A DNA stretch of 64,000 nucleotides from Tupaia tana. Its lineage: Eukaryota > Chordata > Mammalia > Scandentia > Tupaiidae. The notes under the pieces were generated by a model that saw only the letters and a program-made list of their open reading frames with translations, was not told the DNA's origin and did not search any database. The position numbers and the translations under genes are program-made. The stretch lies in NCBI GenBank assembly GCA_026018925.1, contig JAKSZU010000020.1:39771112-39835111 (forward strand), in the 5' to 3' direction. Shown in pieces: positions 31,822 to 42,500 of the stretch; within the stretch, counting starts at the first letter, position 1; every line of letters begins with the position of its first letter.

Positions 31822-32096
31822 TTTTTTTTTTTTTTTTTTTTTTTTTGAGAGGTTTTTGCTATAGGGCGCGTGCGCTCGCCAGACAGACAGAGAGAGACAG
31901 AGAGATAGAAAGCAGGAAATCACCCCCCAGGGGGGATGGCCACGCCGCAATCCCTTCTCCTCCATTCTCCTCTCGGGATCTTGGGCACGCACGCACACGC
32001 ACCCGGCGTGAGTTTAAGCCGCCGGGTCCGGGACTCGAACCGCGGTCGACTACGTGGGAGTCCAGCGACATAGCCATTACGCTAACTGCTGGTCCC
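31822..32096 (-). mobile_element. Type A SINE, near consensus
   Basis: Intact palindrome, CTCGAACCGCGGTCGAC box B, head GCTAACTGCTGGTCCC; young. Confidence 0.94.
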
Positions 32097-32129
32097 GAGA
32101 GGTTTTGAGGTGTGGTCACACAATAGGCT

Positions 32130-32283
32130 TTTCTGTCTCTTCATCCTGTCATGACTTGGGGCGCTCACGCACAGGAGTCCTGTACGTCCTTCAAACTGCT
32201 GGGCCAGAATCTGGACCTCAGTTAGCCACGTGGAAACAGGATCCCGTGCCAGCACTCAGCCGCTGCCCGAGCCAGCTGCCGTG
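32130..32283 (-). mobile_element. Old tRNA-SINE relative
   Basis: ATCCTGTCATGACTTGGGGC, GGAGTCCTGTACG and CACGTGGAAACAGGATCCC preserve the old order; weak. Confidence 0.45.
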
Positions 32284-32539
32284 AGGAGTTCATGCAACTA
32301 TACCCTGCAAATGTGCCCGTAGCAACACTACGCTCGGCATGTTGGGATCTTTGTTCCAGGTCCCACAGCACACCTTCTGCAGTGCCTTTCACTTAGTGTG
32401 CTGTCTGCTTACTGTTGGGGCTGGTGGCCACCTCACCCATTCTCCTACAAGGTGGAAAACTGATGATCCCCGAGGAAGATGAATACCGGGCATGCCATTT
32501 GAATTCATGCGCAGGATCAATTTACAGCTATGTCAATTT

Positions 32540-33240
32540 AAAAAAGAAATCCATTTTCTTGTTGAGGGGCATTTAGGTTCCTTCTAATTTTTCTCTATCA
32601 CAACACCACAGTGAATAGCCTGGTACGTGTTTTTCTGTACACAGGTAGAATTTTCTTAGAGGTGCTGTAGCTGTCAAAGGGTATGTGTTTATTCTCTTTG
32701 GAGTAATCGGATTTTTCTCTGTCCTGGGTCATGCAGAGTCGATCACAGCGGTAGAAGAGAAGGGAGTCCACGGGCAGATGTGAGAAAGCGGACAGACATG
32801 CTGAAGCACTTTTGAGTGCTCGTTTTCTCAGTGAAACAGAAAGCACGGGTAACAGCCGAGCCCCAGGGTGGAGGAGGACCAACTGGAGGAGTGGAGAGAG
32901 ATGAGAGACAGCCACCTGGGAGGACTGGAGACGACAGCCAGGCAACGCTCACGGCCCACAGCTGGCTCTGCTAGCTCCTGGAGTTGCCCTTCAGAGCAAC
33001 TGTACCATCATGTACACTCGCGAGCAGTGGGTGTGTGTTCCTGGCGCTCCAAGCCTCACGATATCGTCTCAGAATTTAAAGATGTTTTCCAATTTGATGG
33101 TTATGAAGTTTTCACTTGCCCAGTTACCATCAAGTTGAGCTTAAATTTATCTGAGTTAGCCTATTCATATACTTTGCCCATTTTTTCAATGGCTCGTGTT
33201 TCGATTTTATGCAGATCTTCTTTCTGGAGTTTGGATAATA
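32540..33240 (-). mobile_element. Old L1-derived segments
   Basis: GGGGCATTTAGGTTCCTTC...CACAGTGAATAGCC and TACTTTGCCCATTTTTTCAATGG...GAGTTTGGATAAT match the reverse complement of old L1 3' regions. The middle (about 32720-33050) is unrecognised. Confidence 0.55.
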
Positions 33241-33252
33241 CATCAGTGTTGG

Positions 33253-33480
33253 GACCAGCAGTTAATGTAATGGCTGTCGCTGGACTCCCATGTAGTTGAC
33301 CGTGGTTCGAGTCCCGGACCCGGTGGCTTAAACTCACGCCGGGCGCGTGTGTGTGTGTGCCCAAGATCCCGAGAGAAGAATGGATTGCGGCGTGGCCATC
33401 CCCCCTGGGGGATGATTTCTCCCTGTCTCTCTGGCAAGCGCACACACCCTATAGCAAAAACCTCTCCAAAAAAAGAAAGA
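33253..33480 (+). mobile_element. Type A SINE
   Basis: GGGACCAGCAGTTAATGTAATGG head, GGTTCGAGTCCCGG box B; small body deletion (AGAATGGATTGCGG). Confidence 0.92.
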
Positions 33481-33484
33481 AAAA

Positions 33485-34100
33485 AGCCATCTGTGTTTAC
33501 AGTATGACTGAACGAACGTTTCCTCTGCCGAGCCTATGACCACCGGTCCTTCCTCGGGCTTCCCGAGTTACTGATTTCCGTACTTCTCCATTTGCCTGAC
33601 TTTCCACAGACCTGTGATTAATCTTTCCCAACATGCCTGCCACATTATCAGAAATAATTAGTACACACTCATACAAATAAATTCTCCTTAAGAAGTTTAT
33701 TTCTTCTGTGAATGAGACAATACACTCCCGACTGGGTCGTGGTGCCACAATCCACCCCAAGCCATGGCCAGCTCTGGATCAAGGGCACGTGTGTGCCGAG
33801 CTACACGGGGAGGCCTCCAGACGCAAACCCAGCACCTGCCACGGGGTCGGCTTTGCAGAGCACCACGTACCACCTTCTGGCACCTCCACTCTTCTTGTCC
33901 CTTGAAGTCGTCACTCTGTACCAGCCATCCTTATTCCAATTGGTGCCAATTGCTTCTGCTTGGTGGCATTGCAGACATTCTGGATTTTCTGTTTATAGTC
34001 TCCTGCACTGGATCCCCCATTTCCAAATCCCACGTCTTCTTCCATAGTCTCACTAGCACTTACCTCCAAGTATCATCCCCCAAATGAGGGCATGTCTGAA
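33485..34100. other. Unassigned intergenic stretch
   Basis: Part near 33720-33870 (GGTGCCACAATCCACCCC, GCTCTGGATCAAGGG) may be a very old SINE; otherwise nothing recognised. Confidence 0.4.
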
Positions 34101-34102
34101 TC

Positions 34103-34353
34103 TTTTTTTGGAGAGGTTTTTGCTATAGGGCACGTGCGCTCGCCAGACAGAGAGAGAGAGAGAGACAGAAAGCGAGAAATCACCCCCCAGGGGGGATGGT
34201 CACGCCGCAATCCCTTCTCCATTCTTCTCTCAGGATCTTGGGCACGCACGCACACATGCCCAGCGTGAGTTTAAGCCACGGGGTCTGGGACTCAAACCAC
34301 GGTTGACTACGTGGGAGTCCAGTGACATAGCCATTACGCTAACTGCTGGTCCC
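34103..34353 (-). mobile_element. Type A SINE
   Basis: Target-site duplication TGAATCTT on both sides. Confidence 0.92.
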
Positions 34354-34422
34354 TTGAATCTTAACTGATGGTCATACTAGGTTTAGAATTCTATACTGAA
34401 AACCATTTCCACTCAGCTTTTT

Positions 34423-34653
34423 CTTTTTTTTTTTTGAGTTGTTCTTGCTATAGGGCGTGTGCGCTCGCCAGACAGACAGAAAGCAAAAAATCACCCCCCG
34501 GGGGATGGCCACGCTGCAATCCCTTCTCCTCTTGAGATCTTGGGCATGAATGCCACCCGCCCAATGCGAGTTTAAGCCACCAGGTCCGGGACACAAACTG
34601 CTGTCAACCGCATGGGAGTCCAGCAACATAGCCATTATGCCAACTGCTGGTCC
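34423..34653 (-). mobile_element. Type A SINE
   Basis: Target-site duplication TCCACTCAG on both sides; body shortened (CTCCTCTTGAG). Confidence 0.91.
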
Positions 34654-34865
34654 CTCCACTCAGTTTTACAGGCATTTCTCTACAGCTGTTCAGTTTTCTG
34701 TAGGTGTGAAAAATATATTCCCATTCTCCTTCCAAATCTGTTGTATGTGACCTGATTTCTCCAGATGCTTTCATAATTTGACTGAGTTATAAATTTCATA
34801 ATGATATGCTTTTGCTCTGGATCTTTCACCACTCATGGTGGGCCTCTTGTAAACCTCTTCAATAT

Positions 34866-35140
34866 GGGGAACCAGCAGTTAGCATAATGGCTATGTTGCT
34901 GGACTCCCACGTAGTCAACCGCGGTTCGCGTCCCAGACCTGGTGGCTTAAAACTCACGCTGGGCACGTGTGTGTGCGTGCCCAAGATCCCGAGAGGAGAA
35001 TGGAGAAGAAGGGATTGCGACATGACCATCCCCCCTGGGGGGTGATTTCTCGCTGTCTCTATGTCTCTCTCTGTCTGGCGAGCGCACGTGTCCTATAGTG
35101 AAAACCTCTCCAAAAAAAAAAAAAAAAAACAAAAAAAAAA
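34866..35140 (+). mobile_element. Type A SINE, left of a tandem pair
   Basis: Head GGGGAACCAGCAGTTAGC, long A-run with C interruptions. Left flank AACCTCTTCAATATGG. Confidence 0.93.
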
Positions 35141-35151
35141 CAAAAAACCTC

Positions 35152-35430
35152 TTTGGGAACCAGCAGTTAGCGTAATGGCTATGTCGCTGGACTCCCACGT
35201 AGTCGACTGCGGTTTGCAGCCCGGACCCGGTGGCTTAAAACTCATGCTGGGCGCGTGTGCGTGCGAGCCCAAGATCCCGAGAGGAGAATGGAGGAGAAGG
35301 GGATTGCGGCGTGGTCATCCCCCCTGGGGGGTGATTTCTCGCTTTCTGTCTCTCTGTCTCTGTCTGTCTGTCTGACAAGCGCACGCGCCCTATAGCAAAA
35401 AAAACCTCTCAAAAAAAAAAAAAAAAACAA
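35152..35430 (+). mobile_element. Type A SINE, right of a tandem pair
   Basis: Head GGGAACCAGCAGTTAGC, preceded by AAAACCTCTT and followed by CCTCTTCAATATGG: it appears to have landed in the target-site duplication of its left neighbour. Confidence 0.93.
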
Positions 35431-35589
35431 CCCCTCTTCAATATGGAGGTCAGTGTCTTTGATTCTGAGAACTGTGTGTTGCATTATTTCCTTTGTTTTT
35501 TTTCTTAAACTTACTGAGTCAGCACCGGGATTGGATTTCAGGTGTTGGGACAGGTACGTTTATATCTCTATGCCTCCCTCGTGCTATTC

Positions 35590-35830
35590 TTTCTGCCTAG
35601 TATGTACTTCCTTTCACGCTTCCTCCTCTCCTAAGAAATCCCTACTCATTCTCCAAACTCCATTTTCAATATCAGCTCTTCTACGATGATCTCCTCGAAC
35701 CCACGAACGAGACGTTCTCGTCTATGGTCACCAAGTCTACTGTGACACCTCTACTTCCACGTTATCATTTGTTTATTCACACGCCTTTCCCACATTCACG
35801 GACTCTTCGAGATCAGGACAACGTTTGCGT
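35590..35830. repeat. L2-like LINE fragment
   Basis: CCTAAGAAATCCCTACTCATTC, CTACGATGATCTCCTCGAAC and TTCGAGATCAGGACAACG resemble the L2 3' end. Confidence 0.5.
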
Positions 35831-35974
35831 ATGCTGTTTCACACCAGCTGATGCCATGAGCAAATACTTTGACAAGAGCGGAAAAGGCCCTCCTGCTACA
35901 TGTCCAGGGCTGTGCAGGGTAGGTACCACCACACACACCTCCATGTAGTCTTTACAGCAAGTCTCTGATGGTTA

Positions 35975-36228
35975 TTTTATTTTTTTTTTGCAGAGGTTTT
36001 TGCTATAGGGCGCATGCGCTCGCTGGAGAGACAGAGACAGAAAGCGAGAAATCACCCTCCGGGGGGATGGCCACGCCACAATCCCTTCTCCTCCATTCTC
36101 CTCTCAGGATCTTGGGCACGCACGCACATGCACCTGGCATGAGTTTTAAGCCACCGGGTCCAGGACTCGAATCGCGATTGACTACGTGGGAGTTCAGCGA
36201 CATAGCCATTACGCTAACTGCTGGTCCC
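35975..36228 (-). mobile_element. Type A SINE
   Basis: Target-site duplication TCTGATGGTTA on both sides. Confidence 0.93.
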
Positions 36229-36490
36229 ATCTGATGGTTACTGTTTATTCAACAAATACCACCTGTGTCCCTATTATGGACCAGGTTGTACACTGGCCAA
36301 AGGAGATGCAGAGAGGAAAAAGGCAAGATCTCACTCCTTCAAAAACTCACCATGTAGTTGGGAAGACAAGAGATTTTGTTTTGCCCCCCCTTTTTTACGT
36401 TATAAAATCCACACACTTAAAATGCACACTCCAGTGGTTTTTAGTATATATACAAAGTCAGGCAACCATCACCACTGGACAAGATATTTT
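36229..36490. repeat. L2-like fragment followed by another old repeat
   Basis: ATTCAACAAATACCACC and CCTATTATGGACCAGG follow L2. AAAATGCACACTCCAGTGG and GGCAACCATCACCACTGG (36420-36480) are a common mammalian repeat whose class I cannot fix. Confidence 0.55.
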
Positions 36491-37074
36491 TTATCTGTGT
36501 GAATGTGCTCCGTGTATCTGGGGCCAAGTTAGGGGAGCAGTTTACCAGGAGAAATACGTTCCAGGGGAAGGGAGCAACAGTCTGCGGAGAGGGACAGAGT
36601 TCTCGGACAGCCCAGAAATTTGGAAAACATGAAAAGTGCAGGGAGGCTGGAGTTTATTCTGAAAAAATGGTTGGGCCATTAATCTGAAACTCAGAGAGGT
36701 GAAGAAATTCAACTAAACTCAGAAAACTTCTGGTATGCCAACTGAAGGAATGGCATGTAAGGGACATTACCTTGCCAACAAATCATTCCTGGAGAACAGG
36801 CAGGTGCTGATGTGACCTCAAAATCACCTTCGGATGCTGGCTCGGCCCCAGGCTCCTGACAAATAGGTTTCCTTTTCTCTTTCGACTCCTCTTACCTACA
36901 ACTACCAGCTATGTGACCTCCATTATCAGTTGAGTAAAAACCATTTCTACTGTGGTCTTGTGATTCCGAGGCCACCACAGTGATGACAACAGAGGTGCTC
37001 TGTCTATGGACAGAAATATTTTAGTTGTAAAAATCCAAGATAGGGGTTTGATAGCTCACAGGTGCTGTTAGGCT
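36491..37074. other. Unassigned intergenic stretch
   Basis: Nothing recognised. Confidence 0.5.
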
Positions 37075-37084
37075 AAAATGTGTT

Positions 37085-37180
37085 TCCTAGGTGTGTTTCA
37101 AGCCCTCTCTATGACCATGAAGAAATTCTGCTTTCCTGGGCTTCAGTTTTCCTACCGACAAAATGAGATTAAGAAATCTT
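37085..37180 (+). repeat. MIR 3' fragment
   Basis: GGGCTTCAGTTTTCCTACCG and ACAAAATGAGATTAAG. Confidence 0.6.
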
Positions 37181-37186
37181 ATTCTG

Positions 37187-37337
37187 GGGCCAACAGGTGG
37201 CATGGTGGTTGGGGCACTGGACACCCACATGGCCAGCTACGGTTCAAGTCCTGGACCTGGTGACTTGCTTTCTCACTTTCTCTCTCTGGTCAAATTAAAA
37301 AATAAATAATAATAATAAATAAAATTAAATAATTTTT
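37187..37337 (+). mobile_element. Type B SINE
   Basis: GGGGCCAACAGGTGGCATGG head, GGTTCAAGTCC box B, TGGTCAAATTAAAAAATAAATAAT tail, interrupted by the next SINE. Confidence 0.92.
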
Positions 37338-37605
37338 TTTTCTTTTTTTTGGAGAGGTTTTTGCTATAGGGTGCGTGTGCTCTCCAGAAAGACAGAGAGA
37401 GAGAGAGAGACAGAAAGCAAGAAATCACCCCCCGGGGGGGGGGGGTGGCCACGCTGCAATCCCTTCTCCTCCATTCTCCTCTCGGGATCTTGGGCACGCA
37501 TGCACACGCGCCCGGTGTGAGTTTAAGCCACCGGATCCGGGACTCGAACCGTGGTTGACTACATGGGAGTCCAGCGACATAGCCATTACGCTAACTACTG
37601 GTCCC
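37338..37605 (-). mobile_element. Type A SINE inserted in the tail of a type B SINE
   Basis: Target-site duplication AAATTAAATAATTTTT at about 37322-37337 and 37606-37621; (G)13 at the palindrome position (37436-37446). Confidence 0.94.
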
Positions 37606-37621
37606 AAATTAAATAATTTTT

Positions 37622-38516
37622 AAAGAAACCTTATTCCAACCATCTTCCCAACATTCTGCCCAAAGGAATCACCAGAAACCATGAGGATGTGTATTCTGTT
37701 GAAATTCCTGAGAAAAAGGTTAATAAATGCTTTGAACAGTTAATATGCCTACTCTAATAACTCCTCCAAATTTCTGACCTCAAACATTCATAAAATCTCA
37801 GCTCAGGCTTGCATCAAGTCCAGCTCAATCACAATTTCCGAGAGCCCTCTATGTCAGCTCTGGGGGGATTACACAGAAACTCAAAGGAAAACAGGTACAA
37901 AGTGAGTTTTATCGGGAAGGAACAATGGCCTCTGGATTTCTGGTTTTGTTTTTGGAGGCCCTCTGGTTGTTTCCCAAGATCCTTCCCTTCCTATCATGGG
38001 AGAAAGCGGCTCTGAACTCTCAGGTAAGGCTGCAGCGCTGCGGTGGAACTCCATCACACTGACGCGCACGCTTCTGCAGCACCACCGCTCACACACGCCA
38101 GCCAAACGGAAGACATGCAGGACAGCAAAGAGCAGTTATTTCTCACAAAGAAAGTCTGACAGCGATGTAGTGAACAGAGTCAGAGTCCACCAGAAGCCAT
38201 TTTTGCCAAGAGTCCTTAGGATGGGGTGTCTACTGTCTGCTCCGGCATCTGCGTTGCGGTTTTACAGGAGGGCCAAATAACTGACTTTCTGAAAACACAA
38301 CAAAAACCAGTTTTACTGACCTTTCGGCAAATGAGACCAACTATCCCTCTCTTTACAGCATGTAACTCTGAATTACTGCGGATGAAATAAGCAAACTCGC
38401 CGCCCCATAATATAAAGGTGTCTGTGCCACTCATGTAAACAATCTGAAGAGCCTGCTCCCGGCCTGCTCGGTTCATGCACACCGTCATCGTCAGTCGGGG
38501 GACCCTCCACCGTGGT
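37622..38516. other. Unassigned intergenic stretch
   Basis: No gene recognised. Open frames around 37809-38280 have no visible family. Confidence 0.45.
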
Positions 38517-38517
38517 C

Positions 38518-38779
38518 TTTTTTTTTTTTTTGGAGAGGTTTTTTGCTATAGGGCGCATGCGCTCGCCAGACACAGAGAGACAGAGAGATAGAAAGCGAGA
38601 AATCACCCCCCAGGGGGGATGGCCACGCTGCAATCCCTTCTCCTCCATTCTCCTCTCGGGATCTTGGGCATGCACGCACACGCGCCCGGCGTTAGTTTAA
38701 GCCTCTGGGTCTGGGACAGGAACTGCGGTCGACTACATGGGAGTCCAGCAACATAGCCATTACGCTAACTGCTGGTCCC
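38518..38779 (-). mobile_element. Type A SINE
   Basis: Complete, palindrome CCCCCCAGGGGGG intact, head GCTAACTGCTGGTCCCC. Confidence 0.93.
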
Positions 38780-39034
38780 CACCATGTTTTAGTAGTGAAG
38801 CATCCATGCCTAGTTTATCTATTAGTTGGAGAATAAAGGTAAAGTTAATTCCCAATTCTAGAAACTAGAATCCAGTTTCTCTTCTAGAGAGGAGGAAATA
38901 TGTGAATATTTGAGACATAGGCCAGAATTCAAATAACTACAAATATGTAGGTGAGAATGAATACATTATTTTCTCCTTAGGACATCTAAATATTGAAGAT
39001 CTACTTCCCCAGAAGAAAGCATTTAAAAACTCAT

Positions 39035-39259
39035 GGCTGGACCAGCAGATGGCATAATGGTTGGGGGACTCCCACGCAGGTCACCAGGGTTTGAGTCTTG
39101 GACCTGCTAGCGAGTGTGTGAGTGCCCAAGGTCCCAAGAGGAGAATGGAGAAAGGATCGGGGGTGGCCAGCACCCCCCAGGGGGGTGACTTTTTACTGTC
39201 TGTCTGTCTCTCCGGCCAGCAGGGCATAGGCCTATAGCAAAAACCTCTAGGGAAAAAAA
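39035..39259 (+). mobile_element. Type A SINE with shortened box region
   Basis: TGGACCAGCAGATGGCATAATGG head, CAGGGTTTGAGTCTTGG, GCCTATAGCAAAAACC end. It is the last SINE before the gene. Confidence 0.9.
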
Positions 39260-39339
39260 ATACGACTTCCCGAAGCAAAGACACAAGTGTGAAGTGTGTG
39301 CACTGGGTCTCAAGACTACCTCCCAGCAGCCCCTCAAGT

Positions 39340-39450
39340 GTTGGTTTCATAGCCTTTTTACAGATGAAATCAGGTATAATAACCAACCACGTAAGAACAT
39401 CTCAGGTCACACAGCTGGGGCCAGAGAAGAGAGTTCTGAGTCCTGACCAG
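39340..39450 (-). repeat. MIR fragment
   Basis: TTTTTACAGATGAAATCAGG and TCAGGTCACACAGCTGGGGC are MIR core on the minus strand. Confidence 0.65.
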
Positions 39451-39454
39451 ACAG

Positions 39455-39520
39455 GCCTTCCACCGCAAGTGTTTCCCAAGCGAGAATCACCTGGGAGTAT
39501 TCGAAAACAAAAAAACAAAC
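39455..39520. repeat. Possible MER5A fragment
   Basis: GTGTTTCCCAAGCGAGAATCACCTGGGAG resembles one MER5A end. Confidence 0.4.
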
Positions 39521-41049
39521 TCCTCTCATCACCGGGCGAGCTTGGGGAAGACGGTATTTCACGATCCAACCTGGAGACGGGAACCTGTACCCATTTAACG
39601 TTCGTAGCTTCTGCACTCAGCGACAAGCCCGCCCCCTGTCCATGCCCTTAAACAGCTCAACAGTTTCCCGATCAAATGATCAATTTTCCTAAAGCCCCCT
39701 GAAGTCCAAAGCGTGGAATCTTCTTCTACCCCTACACTGAATCTTGCCATTTTCCACTTTCCTGTAGAATTTCATTTCCGGCTGGGACAAGGGTTTAACC
39801 AGTAGACTTCCAGCCAGTCTGGCACCTTCCCCAGCCCCTCGGCTCCCACCGCGCTCATCCCAACCCAGCCTTTCCCGTAGGTCACGTTGTTTCCTGCGCC
39901 TGGAAGGGCTCCTTTCCCCTCCCGGCCTTTCTCGAGGCTCCGGGAACTCCTTCCCGGACTGAGCGTCCGGGCTTCCAGCCCCCTCGCCTCCCGCCACCCT
40001 GGCTCTGGGAATGCACTCGGCCGCGCCGCGGGGCAGCGAGCGCGGTACCCCCGCCGCCCACCCCGCCGCTCGGGCTCGGCCACAGCCCCCTGCCCGCCCC
40101 GCCACCTGGCTTTGCGTGGCCGCCCGGGAAGCCCTCGGCACTTCCCAGAACAGAGAGCAGCTGCCAACGCCAGGCTGCCGCCCGCCGCGCGGGCTCCGGG
40201 TCCGGGCTCGGTCTGATCCTGCAACCCCACGCGCCGCCCGGCTGCCTCGGAGCGCGGCGCGGGGAGCGGGTCTGGAGCGAGCGCACCGCCCGGGAACGCG
40301 CCGGGCGCCGGACTCGGCAACTCGCCGCCGAAGTTGTTGTCTCCCAGCCCGCCCTCCCTCTCACCTCCGGGACACACCTCCGCTCGCCCGGCGGCCGCGC
40401 ACCCACATCCGGTCCACCTTGCGCGCACGCTTCCCCACGCGCGCTCGCAGCCCCGGCCTCCCACGCCGCGGCGCCCGGCCGCTCCCCGCGCCCCCCGCGC
40501 GCTCCCACCCGGCCCGGGCCGCGCCCTCCCCGCCCCGCCGCTCGCCGGCCTGTGCGCCGCGCCCGCCCGGGGTTCCGGTGCTTGGAGCCCCAGCAGCCCC
40601 GGCCCGGGGCCGCGACCCGCTTCCGCCCGCCCGGCGGGGCAGGAGCTGCGGCCGCCGCGCCGGGCGCTCGGGGCGCGGGGAGGGCGCGCTCCCCGCTGCG
40701 CACACGCCCGCACAAACTCTCACACACGCGGGGTGCGCGGCCGCCGCCCGCCGCGCCTCCGCCCGCCGCCGCCGTGAGAGGGAGCGAGGGAGGCAGAGAG
40801 AGCGCTTTGTCCGCGCCGCCGCCCGGCCCGGGACTCTGCCCCGAGGAGGCAGCCGCGCCGAGTCCCCGCCTCCGCCTCTGCCCCCGGGCGGGCCGGGCCG
40901 CGGTGGGGGGAGCCAGCGGAGGGTGGGGGTGGGTGGCGGGCTGGCGGAGGGCGGGGAGGGGGCGGAGGAGGAGGGACGCGGGCGGCGGAGGCGGCCAGGC
41001 GCGCCGGGTACCGGGCCGGGGGAGCCGCGGGCTCTCGGGGAAGGCGCGG

Positions 41050-41227
41050 ATGATGAACAAGCTCTACATCGGGAACCTGAGCCCCGCCGCCACTGCCGAC
41101 GACCTCCGGCAGCTCTTCGGGGACAGGAAGCTGCCCCTGGCGGGACAGGTCCTGCTCAAGTCGGGCTACGCCTTCGTGGACTACCCGGACCAGAACTGGG
41201 CCATCCGCGCCATCGAGACCCTCTCGG
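41050..41227 (+). CDS. IGF2BP2: IGF2BP2 coding exon 1 (first half of RRM1)
   Basis: This exon encodes the N-terminus of insulin-like growth factor 2 mRNA-binding protein 2 (IMP2), a cytoplasmic RNA-binding protein with two RRM and four KH domains that controls stability, localisation and translation of target mRNAs such as IGF2. The 59 complete codons begin [13 protein letters not shown] motif RNP2 (LYIGNL, residues 5-10) and RNP1 (SGYAFVDY, about 38-45) are intact. Paralogues IGF2BP1 and IGF2BP3 have clearly different sequence here (for example NLNESV after LYIG), so the assignment to IGF2BP2 is firm. The exon ends one base into codon 60 at a consensus donor (CGG/gtgagc) and joins exon 2 in phase 1. 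The start follows the known mammalian protein; the frame is open upstream, so sequence alone does not fix it. Residue 14 is Ala where I recall Val in human. Confidence 0.97.
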
Positions 41228-42270
41228 GTGAGCTCTGGGCGGCCCCGTCCCCCGCCTCGCGCCGCGGCCGGGACGGCGCCCGGGGAGGCCGAGGCCGGCG
41301 GGCGGCGCCCGGCGGGGCTCGCGCGCCCGCAGCTCCCTTCCACGCTCCCGACCCTCGGCTGTGCCGCCCGCCCGCCCCGGGCCGGCTCGCTGCCCTCCCC
41401 CCGCGGGCCCGGGCTCACCCCTCGCCCCCGGGGCCGCAGCCTCGGGGCGCCCCTCGGGCCGCGCCGAGGGTCCCCGAGGCTCACTTGCTCTGGAGGGGCA
41501 CCTCTCGTGGCTGGTGCCTCGAGCTGCTCTTCGGGGCTCCCCACCCCCACCCTTCCAGAGTCCCCTGTCCCCCTCTCCCCTGACCTTTCCGTCACCCCCT
41601 TTGTCAGGGACCCCCCCCAACCCAGCATCTCCTCCTCCAGCCCGGGCCGGACCTTCCCCCTTCCTGTGCCTCGTGCCCAGGACCTCTCGCCTCTCGGCGT
41701 CCCCAGAGCCGCACTCTCCTTCACCCCCTCCCGCCCTCGCCCCGCAGCCCCCCACTTTTTGCACCCCCTTCGTGCCACTCCGAGGGTCCTCCTCGGGGTC
41801 TCGGGGCTCCCCCCCGACCCCAGCCCCCGCACGACGGCTCGTCTCCCCCGGTTTTCTCCCGAACCAGTCCCCTCTCGCTGGTCTCTCCAGCGCTCCTATT
41901 TTTCTCTGAATTTTTTGTCCGATTTTATTGAGAAGAACTCGGGGCTGGGGGCTTTTCGCCGCCCGTCCCCCCGCCTCCCGCTCGGCCAGAAGCACCTTTT
42001 TACGAGGTGCCCTGTCTCAACTCGGTGGGGGCCCGGGCTGGGAACCGGGAAAGAGGAGACCGGGGGGCCCGCGAGCGCGCCGGAGCCCAGACGGGAGACG
42101 GAGAGCGACACCCGCCCGCGCGCGCCCGGCTCGCCCTCCTGCACACGCGCCGCTCGGAGCCGCGCTCGCCCCCGGCCCGCCGCCGGCGCCCCGAGCCCGG
42201 CCCGGCCGAGCCCCTTCCCCAAGGGCGCGTGCGGTGGGGGCGGGGCGGCGGCGAGGCCGAGGTGACACCC

Positions 42271-42290
42271 GGCGGCGGCGGCGGCGGCGG
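42271..42290. repeat. (GGC)n microsatellite in intron 1
   Basis: About six and a half GGC units followed by GGCCCCGGGGGG. It lies inside the CpG island and may be unstable. Confidence 0.9.
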
Positions 42291-42429
42291 GCCCCGGGGG
42301 GCTCGGGCGCCGGGTCCGGGGCGGCGGGGAGGACGGGGCTGGGGGAGCGCGGCGCGGAGCCCCGGGTCCCGGCTAGCGGAGTGGCGAGGTGGGGGCCGGG
42401 GAGCGCGGGGCCGCGCCAGCCCTGCGGCT

Positions 42430-42500
42430 TGAGTTTCAAATGAGCTCATCCTTTCAAATTGGCGCCGCTCTTTATTAAATTTGTTTTTCCGGTAATGCCA
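42430..42500. promoter_or_regulatory. IGF2BP2: AT-rich block in intron 1, candidate HMGA2-responsive element
   Basis: This is a short AT-rich island (TTTCAAATGAG, CTTTCAAATT, TTTATTAAATTTG, TTTTTCCGG) inside otherwise extremely GC-rich intron 1. It is known that HMGA2 drives IMP2 transcription through an AT-rich element in the first intron together with an NF-kappaB site. Position and composition match that description. The NF-kappaB-like half site (TTTTTCC) is weak, so the link is an inference. Confidence 0.45.

Noticed and set aside
31822-32096. tRNA gene
   Set aside because: Box A and box B are present, but the acceptor stem does not pair and the head continues into the SINE body; the same holds for all SINE heads here.
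39887-41000. Divergent antisense gene upstream of IGF2BP2
   Set aside because: Human has an antisense transcript nearby, but no exon, splice site or promoter element specific for one can be seen here.
40011-42450. Long open frames of 100-400 residues on both strands around the IGF2BP2 promoter and intron 1
   Set aside because: GC-rich DNA has few stop codons. The translations are low-complexity Arg/Ala/Pro/Gly and overlap each other in several frames; only the exon 1 part matches a protein.
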